A stretch of 8,178 bases of DNA from Acidobacteriaceae bacterium (GTDB taxonomy: Bacteria; Acidobacteriota; Terriglobia; Terriglobales; Acidobacteriaceae): positions 9,238 to 17,415 of the forward strand of contig PMGP01000179.1 in the NCBI GenBank assembly GCA_003156235.1. Direction: 5' to 3'. Of the stretch, positions 5,681-8,178 are shown piece after piece. The stretch's first letter is position 1; each line of letters begins with the position of its first letter. The translations under genes were made by a program, and so were the position numbers. The notes under the pieces are model-generated. The model had not been told where the DNA came from. It ran no database searches and was given only the letters and a program-made list of their open reading frames with translations.

Positions 5681-6586
5681 ATGGCCAGCTTGTCTGCATC
5701 GCCATCGTCGAACTATCGCGGCCGTCTTGCGCCCTCGCCCACCGGCTATCTACACGTGGGCCACGCGCGCACCTTCTGGACGGCCTACCAGCGCGCAATC
5801 GACGCCGGTGGCACTCTGGTCATGCGCATGGAAGACCTGGACCCCGACCGCAGCCGCGCCGATTACGCCCAGGCCGCCCTGGAAGACCTGCGCTGGCTGG
5901 GCATTCGCTGGCAGGAAGGCCCCGAAGAAGGAGGGCCATGCGCTCCCTACGCGCAGAGCCAGCGCCGCGCAATCTATCTCGCAGCTTGGCGCAAGCTGCT
6001 CGAAAGCGGCTATCTCTTCCCCTGCCGCTGCTCGCGCAAAGATTTGGAGGCCGCGCTCAGCGCGCCGCATGAATGCAATTCGCAAAGCAACATTGAGCAG
6101 GAACCGCTCGACGACGAACCCATCTATCCCGGCACGTGCCGCCCTAGTGAAGTCGACGTACGCAACATCGACGAGCCCGGCAATTTCAACTGGCGCTTTC
6201 GCGTCCCCGACGGCGAAGTGATCGAGTTCGTGGATGAGAATCTAGGCTCCCAGCGCTTTATCGCGGGCGTGGACTTCGGCGACTTTGTCGTCTGGCGGCG
6301 CGACGGCGTCCCAAGTTACCAGCTTGCCTGCGTAGCCGACGACGCGGCCATGCGCATTACCGAAGTCGTGCGCGGCGAGGACCTGCTCAAATCCACCGCG
6401 CGGCAAATCCTGCTCTACCGCGCCTTGTCGCTCGAACCTCCCGCCTGGTTCCATTGCCGGCTGGTATTGGACGCGAACGGCCACCGCATGGCAAAGCGCC
6501 ACGACGCGCTCAGCCTGCGCGCGCTACGCCTGCGCGGAATTACGCCGCAGCAAATTCTCTCAGGCGAGTTACCCGTGGAGGCTTGA
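5681..6586 (+). CDS. gluQRS: Glutamyl-Q tRNA(Asp) synthetase (GluQ-RS)
   Basis: This 301-residue protein is a truncated relative of glutamyl-tRNA synthetase that lacks the anticodon-binding domain. It activates glutamate and attaches it to the queuosine base at position 34 of tRNA(Asp). The Rossmann fold opens with GRLAPSPTGYLHVGHAR, where HVGH (25-28) is the HIGH motif. MRMEDLDPDR (48-57) is the usual glutamate-site segment. The zinc site typical of GluQ-RS is present as CRC (C115, C117), then Y149 and C153 in YPGTC. VVRGEDLL (229-236) is conserved, and RMAKR (269-273) is the KMSKS equivalent. Length is normal for the family (about 290-310). I chose ATG 5681 because the protein then begins just before the fold and because a promoter-like sequence ends near 5670; the frame is open further upstream. 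The gene follows the sigma operon by 64 bases but is probably independent. Confidence 0.95.
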   Translation: MASLSASPSSNYRGRLAPSPTGYLHVGHARTFWTAYQRAIDAGGTLVMRMEDLDPDRSRADYAQAALEDLRWLGIRWQEGPEEGGPCAPYAQSQRRAIYLAAWRKLLESGYLFPCRCSRKDLEAALSAPHECNSQSNIEQEPLDDEPIYPGTCRPSEVDVRNIDEPGNFNWRFRVPDGEVIEFVDENLGSQRFIAGVDFGDFVVWRRDGVPSYQLACVADDAAMRITEVVRGEDLLKSTARQILLYRALSLEPPAWFHCRLVLDANGHRMAKRHDALSLRALRLRGITPQQILSGELPVEA

Positions 6587-6609
6587 AAGTTGTGCGCTTC
6601 AAGCCTCCA
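6576..6609. terminator. 12-bp perfect hairpin between convergent gluQRS and pirin genes
   Basis: TGGAGGCTTGAA (6576-6587) pairs perfectly with TTCAAGCCTCCA (6598-6609) around a ten-base loop. The left arm contains the gluQRS stop codon. No T run follows on either strand, so it is not a textbook intrinsic terminator, but its place between converging genes suggests it protects or ends both messages. Confidence 0.45.
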
Positions 6610-6631
6610 ACTATTTGTCGATTCCTTGGAC

Positions 6632-7537
6632 TTACTTGTGCCTAATGAAAGTGCCGTTTTGCAACTCGCTTGCAGCTTGCCGCAATTCAGCCTCGGTATT
6701 CATCACGATCGGCCCGTACCACGCCACCGGTTCCTCCAGCGGCTTGCCTGAAACCAGCAGGAAACGGATGCCCTCGGGACCGGCCTGGACCACAATCTCG
6801 TCGCCGCGATCAAACAAAACCAGCGAGTGGTTTTTGGCATCGTAAACCGGCGTCGCATTCGGATCAACAGCTGACTCGGTCAGCACCGCGCGAGGATCGG
6901 ATGCGTCGCTAAACGTTCCCGCGCCGGCGAAGACATACGCAAAAGCATTGCGAGTTGTCTCCACCTGGATGCGTTTGCGTTTACCCGGCGGAACTGAGAT
7001 GTCCACATAGCGCGGATCTGCAGCAACTCCCTCGACAGGCCCGCGCTTGCCCCAGAACTCGCCGCAAATCACTCGCGCCCGCGTCCCGTCATCTTCCGTA
7101 ATCTCTGGAATAGCGGCAGCCGGAATGTCCTGGTAGCGCGGGGCAGTCATTTTTAGCGCGGCGGGCAGGTTGGCCCACAGTTGAAAGCCATGCATGCGGC
7201 CCTCGGCGTCTCCCTTGGGCATTTCTTGATGCAATATCCCGCTGCCCGCCGTCATCCATTGCACGTCGCCGGCGGTCATGCGGCCCTTGTTGCCCAGGCT
7301 GTCGCCGTGCGCCACCTCTCCGGCCAGCACATACGTAATGGTTTCAATTCCCCGATGCGGATGCCAGGGAAACCCAGCCACGTAATCTGCCGGATTGTCG
7401 CTGCGGAAGTCATCCAGCAACAGAAAGGGATCGAACTCCGCAGTTTTTCCAAAGCCGAAGGCGCGCTGCAACTTCACGCCCGCACCTTCGACTGTGGGTT
7501 TGGTTTCAAAAATTTGCTTTACGGGACGAAGCGACAT
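6632..7537 (-). CDS. Pirin family protein (bicupin, possible quercetin 2,3-dioxygenase)
   Basis: The 301-residue product is a full-length pirin with two cupin barrels. The N-terminal barrel keeps all four metal ligands: H59 and H61 in WHPHRGIET, H103 and E105 in ILHQEM; these match His56, His58, His101 and Glu103 of human pirin. The segment FDPFLLLDDF (36-45) is also typical. The C-terminal barrel (about 170-290) lacks an obvious metal set, as usual. Bacterial pirins are cytoplasmic; some oxidise quercetin, others influence metabolism or stress responses, so the substrate here is open. The start at 7537 is supported by AAGGAG on the minus strand (7550-7545) seven bases upstream; this site lies in a short palindrome, CCTTTG/CAAAGG (7547-7563), that might modulate translation. 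The gene lies 57 bases downstream of another minus-strand gene and may share its transcript. Confidence 0.95.
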   Translation of the reverse strand: MSLRPVKQIFETKPTVEGAGVKLQRAFGFGKTAEFDPFLLLDDFRSDNPADYVAGFPWHPHRGIETITYVLAGEVAHGDSLGNKGRMTAGDVQWMTAGSGILHQEMPKGDAEGRMHGFQLWANLPAALKMTAPRYQDIPAAAIPEITEDDGTRARVICGEFWGKRGPVEGVAADPRYVDISVPPGKRKRIQVETTRNAFAYVFAGAGTFSDASDPRAVLTESAVDPNATPVYDAKNHSLVLFDRGDEIVVQAGPEGIRFLLVSGKPLEEPVAWYGPIVMNTEAELRQAASELQNGTFIRHK

Positions 7538-7594
7538 GGGGAAGCTCCTTTGCCTTGCAAAGGATTGGATGCGCCAGTCTCATCTACGTTGCAA

Positions 7595-8178
7595 TCAGAA
7601 TAGTTCCGGCTTGGGGCCGCCTCCGCAAAGCTCCACGGCATGAACCAGGGCTTTAGCCACGCGGTCGGCCAACTCCTGCTCGTAGAAACGAATGGTGGGA
7701 TCTTTACCATTGTTCAGTTTGATCACCAGGGCAGAGATGTCTGGAACATCCTTGACCGTCTTGGTGGTATCCCCAGTGCGCACCAGGTAATTCTGCCAGT
7801 CCTGCTCATCCGGAAGAACGGTGATGCTGTGCACGTCACGCAGATTGATGGCAATATCCTCGATGCGCTCTTTTCTGCCGTTATTGAAGACCAGGCGATG
7901 GTAGCTGAGGGAACAGGCGCTCGGATTGGTGACTACATTGCTGATGGTGGCAGAGAATTTTTGCACCCCATCGGAATTGTCGGCCGCGTCATGGACGTAG
8001 CCGGCAAAGTTCACCGTACCCATCTCGTTGAGCTTGTCCTGGATGAACTTCATGGTATCGGCGAGGGATGGGCCGCCGTTTGTTTGCGCGCCGGCGGGCG
8101 GTGCGTTTGCGGGCGCCGCGCCCTGAGACGCTATCGCGCTGAGTTCCGCTTCACTGGCGCCGGCCTGTTTGAGCGCGG
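7595..8178 (-). CDS. Hypothetical protein, C-terminal part (5' end outside window)
   Basis: The minus-strand frame ends with TGA at 7597-7595 and stays open to the right edge, giving about 194 residues of a longer protein. An ATG at 8053 exists but has no Shine-Dalgarno site. The residues before it (QAGASEAELSAIASQG, then an Ala/Pro/Asn-rich linker with PANAPPAGA) look like real protein, so I treat the gene as partial. After the linker comes SLADTMKFIQDKLNEMGTVN, a likely helix, then a mostly beta region (about residues 60-165 of the visible part) containing LSYHRLVF, IAINLRDVHSITV and ISALVIKLNNG. It ends with a helix, ELADRVAKALVHAVELC, and the tail GGGPKPELF. The beta strands plus C-terminal helix resemble a PH-like fold, which is inference only. 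I recall similar CGG-type tails in acidobacterial hypothetical proteins. Location and function are unknown. Pirin follows 57 bases downstream. Confidence 0.8.
   Translation of the reverse strand, partial: ALKQAGASEAELSAIASQGAAPANAPPAGAQTNGGPSLADTMKFIQDKLNEMGTVNFAGYVHDAADNSDGVQKFSATISNVVTNPSACSLSYHRLVFNNGRKERIEDIAINLRDVHSITVLPDEQDWQNYLVRTGDTTKTVKDVPDISALVIKLNNGKDPTIRFYEQELADRVAKALVHAVELCGGGPKPELF

Noticed and set aside
7467..7493. Second TGCAAC-N16-CGAC match on the plus strand
   Set aside because: It lies inside the pirin gene, antisense, with no plus-strand gene downstream; most likely chance.
1..8178. Mobile elements, CRISPR arrays, tRNA or rRNA genes, defence systems
   Set aside because: No transposase, terminal repeats, spaced direct repeats, cloverleaf-like sequence or recognised defence gene was seen.

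Overview
This window looks like a stretch of chromosome from a GC-rich Gram-negative bacterium, most likely an Acidobacteriota (Terriglobia-type). The reasons are the mix of gene families (a DPP IV-like S9 peptidase, an ECF sigma operon carrying DUF4252 proteins, GluQ-RS, pirin, secreted PDZ proteins) and the general style of the proteins. The assignment comes from family knowledge and was not tested by a search. I see no tRNA, rRNA, CRISPR array, insertion sequence or phage gene.

Layout. 1-330 (+) is the C-terminal end of a dipeptidyl-peptidase IV-like serine peptidase. 367-519 (-) is a 50-residue single-pass membrane protein that is easy to miss. It converges on the peptidase and diverges from the next gene, a Y-family translesion DNA polymerase (694-2088, +); the two share an AT-rich upstream region (526-693). 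2267-3481 (+) is a secreted protein with two PDZ domains, followed by a strong intrinsic terminator (3505-3537). 3626-5616 (+) is a compact four-gene operon: ECF sigma factor, small one-pass membrane protein (candidate anti-sigma factor), exported DUF4252 protein, and a second, diverged exported DUF4252-like protein. 5681-6586 (+) is glutamyl-Q tRNA(Asp) synthetase. A 12-bp hairpin separates it from two minus-strand genes: pirin (6632-7537) and a hypothetical protein (7595 to beyond the right edge).

How the genes work together. The clearest functional unit is the sigma operon. Its genes overlap or abut (11-bp overlap, 11-bp gap, 4-bp overlap), and it is preceded by TGCAAC-N16-CGTA, which has the architecture of ECF-type promoters such as Bacillus sigma-W. 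I infer an autoregulated signalling module in which a membrane protein holds the sigma factor and the two exported DUF4252 proteins sense or carry out an envelope function. That function is unknown. The other genes are housekeeping or accessory single genes: tRNA modification, translesion synthesis, peptide breakdown and a cupin oxidoreductase. The main unrecognised item is the small membrane protein divergent from the translesion polymerase.
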